The position numbers were made by a program, and so were the translations under genes. Under the pieces are notes generated by a model, which did not search any database, was not told the DNA's origin, and was given only the letters and a program-made list of their open reading frames with translations. From CAWJLS01 sp963843755 (GTDB taxonomy: Bacteria; Acidobacteriota; Thermoanaerobaculia; Multivoradales; DATKCC01), in contig CAWJLS010000004.1 of assembly GCA_963843755.1 (NCBI GenBank), forward strand, positions 1 through 64,000: a DNA stretch of 64,000 nucleotides, written 5' to 3'. Shown here piece after piece: positions 32,148-40,710 of this stretch (within the stretch, counting starts at the first letter, position 1; each line of letters opens with the position of its first letter).

Positions 32148-33899
32148 TCAGATGATCAGCCGCACCCCGCCGAGCTCCTCCAGGCGATAGGGGAAGTGGT
32201 CCCCGGGGGAGGCGATGAACATGAAGTTCTTGGCGATGCCCCACTCCTTGGACAGCTCGTCGATGATCTCGGGCCCGAAGCGGCCGTGCCGGACGACGAG
32301 ATCCACGTCCATCATCGGGTAGGCCTGGTCGAGGATCTCGAGGTCGGGGCGCAGGCGCTCGGGCAGCTCCTCCCCCTCGTCGAGCACGGTGACCACCTTG
32401 AGGTTGTTCGTGTGCTCGTTGCGCAGCACGTAGAGGATCGCCTGGTTGAGTGAGGCGACGTTGTCGCCGCGGCTGAAGAAGACGAACTGCTGGGCGCTGA
32501 TTCCGTCGATGTGCGAGCGGATCGTCGTCGAGGCGCGCGACGCGTAGGAGCTGATCTTCTCGGAGATCGAGCGGATGAAGAAGAGGCAGGCCCGCAGGAT
32601 GGCGATACGGCCGAGCATGACGCCGACGACCAGTACGGTGGGGATGAAGTAGGCGAGAAAGACCCTCACGTACCAGGGATTGAGCAGGGCGTTGCCGACG
32701 AGACCGGCGAGAACGGCGCCGATCCCGAGGAGCACGCCCGGCCACGAGGCGATGGTCGGCCGTGGGAGGCGGGCGCGGCGGACCTTGAGGAGCACGTTGC
32801 CCAGCCCGAAGAGCGCCATCACCGCCAGGAACGAGAGGGTGTAGACCCCGGCCAGGGCGCCGAGCTCACCGCCAGTGATGAGCAGGATCGACACGCACAG
32901 CAGGAAGAAGGCGACGATGATCCGGTGGGTCGTGCCCCGGCGGTTGGTCTTGAGCAGCCCCTGTGGGAGACAGCGGTCGAGGGTCATGCGGCGCACCAGG
33001 CCGGTGACGCCGACGAACGAGGTCAGGACGGCGCCGCTCAAGACCAGCGCCGCGTCCACCGAGATCACCGTGGCGAGCCACGGTCCGCCCGATACCTCTC
33101 CGAGGTGGGCCAGAAGCGCCTCGCGGTGGCCGGCGACGGCCGCGATCGGGACCAGGGCGAGGGCGAGCAGCGCGATCCCCGGGTTGAAGACCCCGACGGC
33201 GACCCACATGTTGCGCAGGGTCTTGGGGAACACGCCGGGCGCCTGCTCCTCGACGAAGTTGGCCGAGCTCTCGAAGCCGGAGATGCCGAGCATTGCCGCC
33301 GCGAAGCCGAAGAAGAGGCTCCGCGGCAGGCTCCTGGGAGTGGGGGTCGAAAAGTTGGCGACCAAGGTGGCGGACCCATGCTGCAGCAGCCACCAGCCGC
33401 CGACAGCGATGAGCAGCACCAGCGTCGTGATGTGGATCACGAAGATGACCACCGCGACCTTGGCGGACTCGCCGATCCCGGCGATGCTGAGCGCCATGAA
33501 GACGGCGAGGAGGGTGATGGTGGCGGCGGTCACCGGCAGCGGGGACCACATCGAGCGCACGTAGTGCATCGCCTCCGAGGCCGAGATCACCGCGGTGGCG
33601 ACGTACGACAGCAGGGTCAGGCAAGCGGCCAGCGAGGCCACCCGCTTGCTGGTGGTGTTGAGCAGCGCGTTGTAGGCGCCGCCGTTGAGCGGCAGAGCGC
33701 CCACCACCTCGCCGTAGATCCGCCGGTAGAGGAAGAGCACGGCGGTGACCATGAGGAGGACGACCCACGCCCAGGCGCCGGCCTGGAGGATCGCGAGCGC
33801 CGACACGTAGAGGCAGGACGAGGTGATGTCGTTGCCACAGATCGCGGTGGCCTCGAGCTGGCCGAGGTCACGTGCCTCGTGGCTGCTTGTCTCTGTCAT
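32148..33899 (-). CDS. APC-superfamily amino acid permease with soluble C-terminal domain
   Basis: 583 residues. About twelve membrane segments occupy residues 20-470. The N-terminal LGQLEATAICGNDITSSCLY and helix 2 GEVVGALPLNGGAYNALLN are APC hallmarks. The last ~110 residues are soluble (QQFVFFSRGDNVASLNQAIL, NNLKVVTVLDEGEELPERL, EWGIAKNFMFIASPGDHFPY) with an alpha/beta look like a universal-stress or nucleotide-binding module. Substrate cannot be read from sequence. Stands alone on the minus strand, converging with the propeller gene. Confidence 0.87.
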   Translation of the reverse strand: MTETSSHEARDLGQLEATAICGNDITSSCLYVSALAILQAGAWAWVVLLMVTAVLFLYRRIYGEVVGALPLNGGAYNALLNTTSKRVASLAACLTLLSYVATAVISASEAMHYVRSMWSPLPVTAATITLLAVFMALSIAGIGESAKVAVVIFVIHITTLVLLIAVGGWWLLQHGSATLVANFSTPTPRSLPRSLFFGFAAAMLGISGFESSANFVEEQAPGVFPKTLRNMWVAVGVFNPGIALLALALVPIAAVAGHREALLAHLGEVSGGPWLATVISVDAALVLSGAVLTSFVGVTGLVRRMTLDRCLPQGLLKTNRRGTTHRIIVAFFLLCVSILLITGGELGALAGVYTLSFLAVMALFGLGNVLLKVRRARLPRPTIASWPGVLLGIGAVLAGLVGNALLNPWYVRVFLAYFIPTVLVVGVMLGRIAILRACLFFIRSISEKISSYASRASTTIRSHIDGISAQQFVFFSRGDNVASLNQAILYVLRNEHTNNLKVVTVLDEGEELPERLRPDLEILDQAYPMMDVDLVVRHGRFGPEIIDELSKEWGIAKNFMFIASPGDHFPYRLEELGGVRLII

Positions 33900-33976
33900 G
33901 GTCTCGAATCTTGGCTGGGGAGGGGTGTACCGTCGAGCGCTCGGGCGGCGCCGATGATGTCACGCAGAACGGGAGC

Positions 33977-34162
33977 CTAGGGTTCCCCCGCCCTGAAGAA
34001 CGCCCACCACCAGATCGCCCCCCCGGCCGCGAGAATCCCGATCGCAATCAGCAGCAGGACCATCCGGTCCTCGGCCAAGGCCGTGATCAAGTAGAGGAGA
34101 CCCACCGCGAAGAAGGGAAGCGCCAAGAGCGCGACGACCCGACTGCCCATGGAAGAGGCCAT
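33977..34162 (-). CDS. Small two-helix membrane protein
   Basis: 61 residues with two hydrophobic segments (VVALLALPFFAVGLLYLIT and MVLLLIAIGILAAGGAIWWW). No family recognised. Upstream of the permease on the same strand, with ~80 bases between. Confidence 0.55.
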   Translation of the reverse strand: MASSMGSRVVALLALPFFAVGLLYLITALAEDRMVLLLIAIGILAAGGAIWWWAFFRAGEP

Positions 34163-34377
34163 GGATGCAACCTACCATTCTGAGGCCGGCACGCCGGCCG
34201 TGCGTCCGCTGGCCGCAGAGGCGCCGGAGGCCTTCGCATTCAGTCTTCACAGGACTGCTCGATCGAACCACGCTCGAGGAGAGGATCGGCGTGTTGCTCC
34301 ACTGATGGTGGACGCGGCCTGCCGGTCGGTCAGGCGCGAGATGCTTGGCCTCGCGACCGTCGGATTCGACTCGGCTG

Positions 34378-34701
34378 TTACTCCCTACCACTCTCCGGGG
34401 GTCCGGCGGACTCACTGAGAGCAGAGCGCAGCAGGCGGTGCCCCTCGAATACGGAGAGAATCTCGACGGAGGCGTCTCCCACGAGGTAGACGATGCGGTA
34501 GCCGCGCACGATCACCTCGCGAATGTCGTCCCGATCGAGCTCAGGGACAACCCTTCCTGCCATGGGATGCTCTCCGGCCTCGACCGCGCGTCGTCGTAGC
34601 ATCTCGACCCAGCGTCGGGCGACGTGAGGTCTGTCGCGGGCGATGAAGCGGCCGATTTCGACCAACTGCTGTTCCGCACGGCGGGTCCAGCGGATACTCA
34701 T
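34378..34701 (-). CDS. parE: ParE/RelE-type toxin
   Basis: 107 residues: RWTRRAEQQLVEIGRFIARD, RHPV-like MAGRVVPELDRDDIREVIVR and GYRIVYLVGDASVEILSVFE form the usual ParE beta-sheet core. The ATG overlaps the antitoxin stop (ATGA). Unlike the modules at 23-26 kb, this pair is intact. ParE toxins act on gyrase and RelE toxins on ribosomes; sequence alone does not decide. Confidence 0.87.
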   Translation of the reverse strand: MSIRWTRRAEQQLVEIGRFIARDRPHVARRWVEMLRRRAVEAGEHPMAGRVVPELDRDDIREVIVRGYRIVYLVGDASVEILSVFEGHRLLRSALSESAGPPESGRE

Positions 34702-34994
34702 TCGGGCTCGAAGGCTCCGAAGAGATCGTCCAGGCGCTCTCCCAGCTCTGCGTCCGTGATGACCCGTCCCGCTTCGGCGTCGGCGAGGCCTTGATGGACG
34801 GATTCGATAAACCGCTCGCGTTCGCGGAGTCGGTCGTAGTCTTCTGGCGAGACGAGGACTCCAGCGGCTCGTCCGTGGTAGGTGATCACCACCGGGCGGC
34901 CGTCTTCGCGGAGGCGCCGGAGGACGCGCCCCGCGTGGGTCTTGAGCTCACCGACGGGCAGAATGTCTTCAGAGACGTGTAGGGTCTTAGGCAT
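34698..34994 (-). CDS. Phd/YefM-family antitoxin
   Basis: 98 residues. The N-terminal PVGELKTHAGRVLRRLREDG and VVITYHGRAAGVLVSPEDYD is the Phd/YefM DNA-binding fold. The C-terminal acidic part (RVITDAELGERLDDLFGAFE) would neutralise the toxin encoded next. First gene of a two-gene operon that should be autorepressed through the Phd domain. Confidence 0.9.
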   Translation of the reverse strand: MPKTLHVSEDILPVGELKTHAGRVLRRLREDGRPVVITYHGRAAGVLVSPEDYDRLRERERFIESVHQGLADAEAGRVITDAELGERLDDLFGAFEPE

Positions 34995-35299
34995 TGCGGG
35001 TCGACCTCATAGTTCTTTCTTCGTCCTGAATATAGACCGATCTTCCGGTCGTTTCAACGCCCCAAGCCCCGGCGGCCCCGGTGGTCCCGGCCTTCGTCTC
35101 GATGTCCCGGGGGATGGTAGCCTTCCAGTTGAACCGTCAGAGAGTCCATTCCGTCAGAAGAGAAAGGCGCTCGAGGCTGCCATTCCCGCCACGTTCTCCC
35201 GCGGTCGTTCACGGTGTCTTCGTGTTCGCCGACACGGAGGCCGCGGTGGGGGTGTTCCTGGCCGAGGCACGGCGCCGTGACCGGTTGGGCGACGAGACG
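34995..35299. other. Intergenic stretch
   Basis: About 305 bases between the antitoxin start and the small membrane genes. An open frame on the plus strand enters from 35081, but its first 73 residues look random. The promoter of the Phd/ParE operon must be here. Nothing else seen. Confidence 0.4.
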
Positions 35300-35506
35300 A
35301 TGGTGGTGCTCCTCTCCATCTCGCTGCTGGTTCTGACCGTCGTGGTCGCGCTCTCCGAGATCGCCTTCGGTCTGGCGCTTCGGAAGGGAGAGAACCGGTG
35401 GCTCGGGCTGGTTCTGCTGTTCGGCATCGGCTTCACAGCCGCCCTCGCCGTCCCGCTGATCTTGGTGGGGACCTGCATCGGTACCATGGTGCCGGGAGGG
35501 AGCTGA
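35300..35506 (+). CDS. Small membrane protein
   Basis: 68 residues from an ATG, the first part of the open frame with protein-like composition. Two hydrophobic helices (VVLLSISLLVLTVVVALSEI and WLGLVLLFGIGFTAALAVPL). The start is uncertain because the frame is open for another 73 codons upstream. No family recognised. Confidence 0.45.
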   Translation: MVVLLSISLLVLTVVVALSEIAFGLALRKGENRWLGLVLLFGIGFTAALAVPLILVGTCIGTMVPGGS

Positions 35507-35507
35507 G

Positions 35508-35732
35508 ATGGGCGGAACCGGCGACACCGGGCTCCCGCTGCGCAGCGCGCAGGTGCTGCGCTACGTCCGCGCCTGGCGCGCGGGGCTGCGCCGCTCGAGC
35601 TGCCTGCTGGGGGACCCGCGCTGGGTGATCACCTACCTCGGGCTGGCCGCCGTCGCCGGCATCGCGTGGACCGTTCACGACGGCTACCTGGGGTTGGTGG
35701 CGCTCCGCCACTGGCTCGGCTGGGGCGCCTGA
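35508..35732 (+). CDS. Small hypothetical membrane-associated protein
   Basis: 74 residues, starting one base after the previous stop, with GGGAG inside the previous gene as ribosome site. An Arg-rich N-terminal half (LRYVRAWRAGLRRSSCLLGD) precedes one hydrophobic helix (WVITYLGLAAVAGIAWTVHD). Probably co-expressed with the preceding membrane protein. No family recognised. Confidence 0.5.
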   Translation: MGGTGDTGLPLRSAQVLRYVRAWRAGLRRSSCLLGDPRWVITYLGLAAVAGIAWTVHDGYLGLVALRHWLGWGA

Positions 35733-35740
35733 GCCACGCA

Positions 35741-35761
35741 CCGGGCGACCCCGTCGCCCGG
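35741..35761. terminator. Hairpin between convergent genes
   Basis: A 9-bp perfect stem CCGGGCGAC/GTCGCCCGG with a CCC loop lies between the plus-strand small genes and the minus-strand heme lipoprotein. A second GC-rich stem (CCCGGCCC/GGGCCGGG) follows at 35762-35785. There is no T-run, so it may act as a bidirectional pause/terminator rather than a canonical intrinsic one. Confidence 0.4.
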
Positions 35762-35813
35762 CCCGGCCCCGTCTGGCTGGGCCGGGCTGGGCCGGGCCGA
35801 CGAACCTCGAACC

Positions 35814-37517
35814 CTAAGGCAGCGGCAAGATCTCGCCGAAGATGTGGCTGTGACCGTTGCCGTTGGCGTCGCCCAGCGGGTTCCCCTGGTGGCAGTCGAA
35901 GCAGTTGCTCCCCTGGGCGAACGTCTCCATCGTGGTGTTGGCGAGCTTGTTGGTGCCCACGCCCGGCCCCGACAGGGCGCCGAACGGCCGCCATGTCGCC
36001 CCGGTCATGATGTAGTTGCCACGAATGTCACCTGCGGCGAGCTGCGAGAGCACGGCGTGGTTGGTGGCGATGACCTGCGTGTTCGAGGAGGTGTTCGTGC
36101 CCAGCGTGCCCCAGGGGAACAGCCGCTGGACGTCGGTCGGCCCGATCGTCTTTCCCGAGAGGGCTTCGATCTGCGCCGGCATGGTTCCGGAGTTGTAGAA
36201 CATGCGGCTCTGGATGGGCGTGGCCGGCGTGTTGGTCGACGACAGGAGCCACGGGCCCGTCTCGGTCGGCCCGGCCATGTTCGGCGACGTGCCGTTGTAG
36301 GTGTAGCTCGTCGTCGGCGCGTTGCAGCGGTGCTCGAAGGTCGCCCAGATCAGCTCCGGATGACCCTTGGTGCTCCCCACGACGTGCATGCCGATCATCG
36401 CGAGCGTCGCCACCCGGGTGCCGGTCTGCGGCCAGACCTTCTTCATGGGGTCGCTGGTGTCGTAGTCCGGGATCTTGGCCTTGAGCGTGATGTAGTCGCA
36501 GCTCGCGGGCAGGTTCTTCGCCTCGACCCACGCGGTCTTGAGCTCCACGGCCAGCGCCTCCGGATCGGGGATCGAGCTCACGCCCTTGGTCATGGCGTAG
36601 GAGAGGATCGGCGCCTCGTCGCCCGCCGAGACCGGGAAATGGGTGGCGGAGAGCGAGCCCGAGCTCACCCCGGAGGCGAGGTAGCCGAAGACGTCGTTGA
36701 CCTCGATGGTGTAGTAGACGAGTGAGTCGTTCTGGGCCATCAAGACGCTGAGGTCGGCCTCGGCCTGCTCGGCCGGAAGGAAGTCGCCGAAGAGCGAGAC
36801 GAACACCGTCTTGTCGGCGAGCACGAACCTCTGAATCGGAGTGATCGCCGGGCGTTCCTCCCCCTTCTCCATCCGCCGGATGAACTCGATCGGGTTGCCC
36901 TCGGGTCCGAACAACCGCGGCACTCCCTGTTGATCGACGTCCAGCCGCTGGACCTCCACCAGCTCTCCCTGGAGGTCCTTGATCATCGGCAGCCCGCGCT
37001 CGCTCACGGGGGTCGGCTCCAGCTCGAACATCCGCCCGGACTTGAGATCTCGAACGATCGGCAGCTCGTGGGGGCCGAGCTGCGCCTGGCGAAGCTGGAA
37101 GTCGAGCGGCAGGCTCGCCTGGTGGGCGATCAACGTGCGGTGGTGGTTCGAGTCGGCGGGCGAGACGTCGAAGAAGGCCGGGGAGTTGAAGATCCGCCCT
37201 CCGCCCCCGCCATAGGTCGCAGGTGTCGGCGAGGTCAGCCACAGGAACATGCGCTCCGACCAGGTGTAGAAGGTGCAGTTGGGAATGTCGGGAAAATTGA
37301 TGCTGTCGGCGGGCGTCACCTCGCCGTCGAGGGTCACCGACCCCGACTTGAACCAGGAGGCGAAGGTGGCAGGCGGTACCGAGCAGGTCGGTACGTTGGT
37401 CACGTCGGCGGGCACCTTGCTGCCCCCGCCGGCACAGGCACCGGTCCAGACCATCAGGACCGCCACCAGGGCGGTCCTGGTCAGGTTTCTCAGGAACGGC
37501 TGTCGGGGAGTGCGCAT
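35814..37517 (-). CDS. Lipoprotein with a C-terminal c-type heme motif
   Basis: 567 residues. Signal peptide with lipobox VWTGAC. The body is unassigned, with WFKSGSVTLDGEVTPADSIN, CTFYTWSERMFLWLTSPTPA, and a long middle domain. Near the end, ETFAQGSNCFDCHQGNP carries CxxCH for covalent heme, and Met and His residues nearby could be the distal ligand. I recall this C-terminal arrangement from secreted cytochrome-like hypothetical proteins but cannot name the family. Probably a periplasmic or outer-membrane redox lipoprotein. No cytochrome maturation genes are nearby. Confidence 0.7.
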   Translation of the reverse strand: MRTPRQPFLRNLTRTALVAVLMVWTGACAGGGSKVPADVTNVPTCSVPPATFASWFKSGSVTLDGEVTPADSINFPDIPNCTFYTWSERMFLWLTSPTPATYGGGGGRIFNSPAFFDVSPADSNHHRTLIAHQASLPLDFQLRQAQLGPHELPIVRDLKSGRMFELEPTPVSERGLPMIKDLQGELVEVQRLDVDQQGVPRLFGPEGNPIEFIRRMEKGEERPAITPIQRFVLADKTVFVSLFGDFLPAEQAEADLSVLMAQNDSLVYYTIEVNDVFGYLASGVSSGSLSATHFPVSAGDEAPILSYAMTKGVSSIPDPEALAVELKTAWVEAKNLPASCDYITLKAKIPDYDTSDPMKKVWPQTGTRVATLAMIGMHVVGSTKGHPELIWATFEHRCNAPTTSYTYNGTSPNMAGPTETGPWLLSSTNTPATPIQSRMFYNSGTMPAQIEALSGKTIGPTDVQRLFPWGTLGTNTSSNTQVIATNHAVLSQLAAGDIRGNYIMTGATWRPFGALSGPGVGTNKLANTTMETFAQGSNCFDCHQGNPLGDANGNGHSHIFGEILPLP

Positions 37518-37754
37518 TCTCGGTTCTCCTTTTTGTAAGGGATGTTCTGGAAAGGAACGTCCAGCCCGTGTTCAATCCCTCAACTGCCGAATTTGAGGGG
37601 CAGCTCAGTGGACGGGGGAGGAGGGTCGTCCCGGGAGGAGTCCTTCAGCACACTTCCATTCCTGGAAGAGCAATCACAGCGACATCGCGAGCCGGGGCCG
37701 GGTCACGGCTTCTTCCGAGGGCTCGCCGGGTGTCGTGCGGCACCGGGAGGCGAA

Positions 37755-39179
37755 TTGTCTGATTCCAGGACTCTGCGCGTGGGGCTCCTCGCCCCGGTTC
37801 ACGACCTCGATCCACAGACCGGCAGAGATTTCGTCGGCGCCACGATCATCGAGCAGGTGTTCGAGACGCCCCTGGAACCGGCGGAGAAGATCAGCCAACC
37901 GGCCCGCCCGGTCCTGTTCTCCGAAGGCCTGGCGAGCGAGAACGGCGGCCGAACGTTTTCCGCTCCGGTCCGCGACGGCGTGCGCTTCTCCGACGGGACG
38001 CCTCTCACCGCCGAGCTGATGGCCAGGATCTTGGCGGACGCGAGCCGGCTCGCCGACCAGGCGCGGGTGGAGGCCCGGGACCACCGCGTCCTGTTCCACC
38101 TCGACCATCCGGCGTCGCGGTTCGACCACGTCCTCACCCACCGCTACTGCGAGATCGGGCTCCGCCGGAACGGGGAGATCCTGGGCACCGGGCCCTACCG
38201 CGTGGCCGCGGACTCGACCCCCGAGCGCATCCACCTGGTGACGAACCCGGAGCGCCCGACGCCGCCCGAGATCGGGGAGGTGCTGTTCGTGGCCTACCCG
38301 CCGGACGACGACGGCGTGCCCACGGCTCTGCTGCAGGCGATCGAGGCTGGCGAGGTCGAGCTCTCGAACGTCCTCTCCCGCGAGCACATCGCCGGGCTCA
38401 AGGGGGTGCGCAAGTGGCTCGAGCCCGGGATCGCCACGGCCAGCCTCTACTTCAACACCGAGCGTCCGGCGCTCCAGGACGTCCGCGTGCGGCGGGCCCT
38501 GGCCCAGGCCATCGACCGCGCCGAGGTTACGCGGATCTCCTACAGCAACCCCATGGTCTTCACCGCCACCGGGCTGCTGCCACCCTTGATGGGAACCTGG
38601 CGGGACGGCGTCTGTCACGACCCCAAGCGGGCCGCGGCGCTCCTCGCGGAGGCAGGGGACGCGCGCCCGACCCACCTGTCGATGCTCCTGATCTACGGCC
38701 CGCGCCCCTACCTGCCCCATCCACGGCCGGTGGCGGACCACCTGGTGGCGGTGCTCGAGACGCTGGGGATCGAGGTGACGGTGCGCCAGGCGGAGAGCAT
38801 GAGCCACTTCTTCCGCGAGATCGAACGGGGCGACTACGACCTGGCGCTCTCCGGCTGGGTCGCCGACACGGCCGATCCGGCGGACTTCCTCTATGCGCTC
38901 CTCTCCCCGAAGGCGATCCCCTGCGCCGACCGCCGAATTGTGATCGACGGCAACCTCTCGCGGTGGCGGCACGACGGGGTCGAGGAGGCCCTCGAGCAGT
39001 ACCGCCGCGATCCGAGCGAGAAGAACAAGGCGGCCGTGCTCGAGCCGGTGGCCAAGGAGATGCCGCTCCTGCCGCTCATGTACGGCCCGACGATCTACGT
39101 CTACTCGCTCCGCGTCTCCGGGTTCAAGCCGTCACCCCTCGGCATTCCGCGCATCGCCGACCTCTCCCTGGAGGAGTAG
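37755..39179 (+). CDS. ABC-type solute-binding protein, SBP_bac_5 family, no signal peptide
   Basis: 474 residues from a TTG seven bases after GGGAGG. Family features: RVGLLAPVHDLDPQTGRDFV at the start, LVFSEGLAS-type PVLFSEGLASENGGRTFSAP, VRFSDGTPLTAELMARIL, ATASLYFNTERPALQDVRVR, RALAQAIDRAEV and DYDLALSGWVADTADPADFL. These are classic for oligopeptide/nickel-binding DppA/OppA-like proteins. No export signal precedes it; upstream in-frame sequence is not hydrophobic although it contains LAGC. No permease or ATPase genes are adjacent. It could be a cytoplasmic sensor domain or the 5' end could be damaged. Confidence 0.8.
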   Translation: MSDSRTLRVGLLAPVHDLDPQTGRDFVGATIIEQVFETPLEPAEKISQPARPVLFSEGLASENGGRTFSAPVRDGVRFSDGTPLTAELMARILADASRLADQARVEARDHRVLFHLDHPASRFDHVLTHRYCEIGLRRNGEILGTGPYRVAADSTPERIHLVTNPERPTPPEIGEVLFVAYPPDDDGVPTALLQAIEAGEVELSNVLSREHIAGLKGVRKWLEPGIATASLYFNTERPALQDVRVRRALAQAIDRAEVTRISYSNPMVFTATGLLPPLMGTWRDGVCHDPKRAAALLAEAGDARPTHLSMLLIYGPRPYLPHPRPVADHLVAVLETLGIEVTVRQAESMSHFFREIERGDYDLALSGWVADTADPADFLYALLSPKAIPCADRRIVIDGNLSRWRHDGVEEALEQYRRDPSEKNKAAVLEPVAKEMPLLPLMYGPTIYVYSLRVSGFKPSPLGIPRIADLSLEE

Positions 39180-39192
39180 GCGGGGCGGGGGC

Positions 39193-40710
39193 TCACCTTC
39201 GAGGCGGCCGGGTGGGGACCGAGCCCGCGTCGCCCGAACCGTCCTCCGTCTCCTCGTAGAGGACCCAGCTCAGCTCCAGATCGAAGCCGCATCGCTCGAT
39301 CCGGACTTTCCCCAGCCGTCCCTCTCGGGTGCGGACGGCCAGGACCGTGCCCCTCCGCAGGCCTCCTTCCGGGGACGTGGGCCCCTTGATCGACGCTTCG
39401 TTGCACGCCTCGCTCGCCAGGAGGGGCGTGTCGTCGAAGGAGACGTCCCTGAGGTCTTCGCGTGTCAGGGTGTCGAAATCCGCGTCCAGGACCGCCAGGC
39501 GGGCGCTCTGTTTCGCGGCGAGCTCCATCCCGCCACGGGGCGCGTACCAGCCGAGGTCCCAGGCTCCTGGCGCATCGCCCGGCCGAGGGCCCACGACGCC
39601 GCTGTCGAGATCGAGGCTGCTGTTGGTCATCGAGCTCGCTCTGAGGCTCTCCCGGCCGCACCAGCGCACCCCGTCGGCCGGGCACGGACCGGGAGCGAGC
39701 CGGATCGTCTCGGTCACTTCGCCGGCCTGTTGGTTGGGCCCGTAGACCTTGTCCCAGTAGCCGCTCGCAACCACAGAGACGAGGTCCGGTCGCCCGCCGA
39801 GCTTCGACACGACCGTCTCGCCCCGGGCATCGGTGACGGCGGAGACGGAGCCGGGCTGGTAGGTGATCCGGGCGCCGCCGACGGGGCTCCCGCTCTGTTC
39901 GTCGACGACGTGATGGACGGTGTCCACCGTCCTGGCCCGGTCGAGCGTGAGGACGTTCGCGACCGGATCGACGCCGGCTACCTGGAAGAAGGTGTCACCC
40001 CAAGGGATGGCGCTCGGCAGGCGCCAGCTCTCCCGGCCCTCGGGGCTGCCGTCGAGCCTGCCGTCGCCGTCGGCGTCGAACGCCACGAGGTCGTCGTCGT
40101 CATACATCCCGTTCGAGTTGTCGTCGACGATCGCGATCCTGCGGCCTGCGACCGTCCCGACCAGTGCCGATGCACGCCAGTACCAGAGGTAGGAGTGACC
40201 GCTGAGGTCGAAGTACCGCAGGGTGACGGCGTACGGGGCGGTGCCGCCGTCGTAGCGGGCTTCGAACCGGAGCGGGCCGCAGGAATGGTCTCGGAAGCAC
40301 CGAATGGGGGGGTCGTCGGCCAGGTCGTCATTCTGATTGAGGTCCGCCCGGACGAGGATCGGGCTCCCGGACGACGGAGGCTCGTCGAGATCCTCGATCG
40401 ACAGCAGGATCCGCGAGCGGGCGATCTCGAGGACGTGAAACACGCGCCCCGTTCCCTTCGGCGGTGGGACGGTTCCGAAGGTCTCCGGAGGCTCGCTGTC
40501 CAGCGACTTGACCGCGCAGCACGAGCCCATCCAGAACAGGTCGAGCTCCCTCGACGGGTCGTTCGAGATCGTCAACGAGATCCGCGCCGGCAGGCGGAGT
40601 CCCGCTCCGTTCGGGTCGCCAGCTCTACCCGCGGCGGGCGTCGCGGCGGCGAACGCGAGCAGTGCGCCGAGCGCGAGCGCCGACGCCAGCGCGGATCTTG
40701 ATCCGGTCAT
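39193..40710 (-). CDS. Secreted hypothetical protein
   Basis: 505 residues. The ATG overlaps the stop of the upstream gene (ATGA). Signal peptide ~1-28 (SALASALALGALLAFAAATP). The body has ADLNQNDDLADDPPIRCF, DDNSNGMYDDDDLVAFDADG (Asp-rich, possibly calcium-binding dockerin-like loops), then a CarboxypepD_reg-like segment HVVDEQSGSPVGGARITYQP and a C-terminal region with several Cys. Co-transcribed with the larger repeat protein upstream, so both probably act at the cell surface. No enzyme motif recognised. Confidence 0.7.
   Translation of the reverse strand: MTGSRSALASALALGALLAFAAATPAAGRAGDPNGAGLRLPARISLTISNDPSRELDLFWMGSCCAVKSLDSEPPETFGTVPPPKGTGRVFHVLEIARSRILLSIEDLDEPPSSGSPILVRADLNQNDDLADDPPIRCFRDHSCGPLRFEARYDGGTAPYAVTLRYFDLSGHSYLWYWRASALVGTVAGRRIAIVDDNSNGMYDDDDLVAFDADGDGRLDGSPEGRESWRLPSAIPWGDTFFQVAGVDPVANVLTLDRARTVDTVHHVVDEQSGSPVGGARITYQPGSVSAVTDARGETVVSKLGGRPDLVSVVASGYWDKVYGPNQQAGEVTETIRLAPGPCPADGVRWCGRESLRASSMTNSSLDLDSGVVGPRPGDAPGAWDLGWYAPRGGMELAAKQSARLAVLDADFDTLTREDLRDVSFDDTPLLASEACNEASIKGPTSPEGGLRRGTVLAVRTREGRLGKVRIERCGFDLELSWVLYEETEDGSGDAGSVPTRPPRR

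Noticed and set aside
32511..33980. 489-codon plus-strand open frame
   Set aside because: Antisense shadow of the APC permease; Asp/Arg/Glu-rich with no hydrophobic core.
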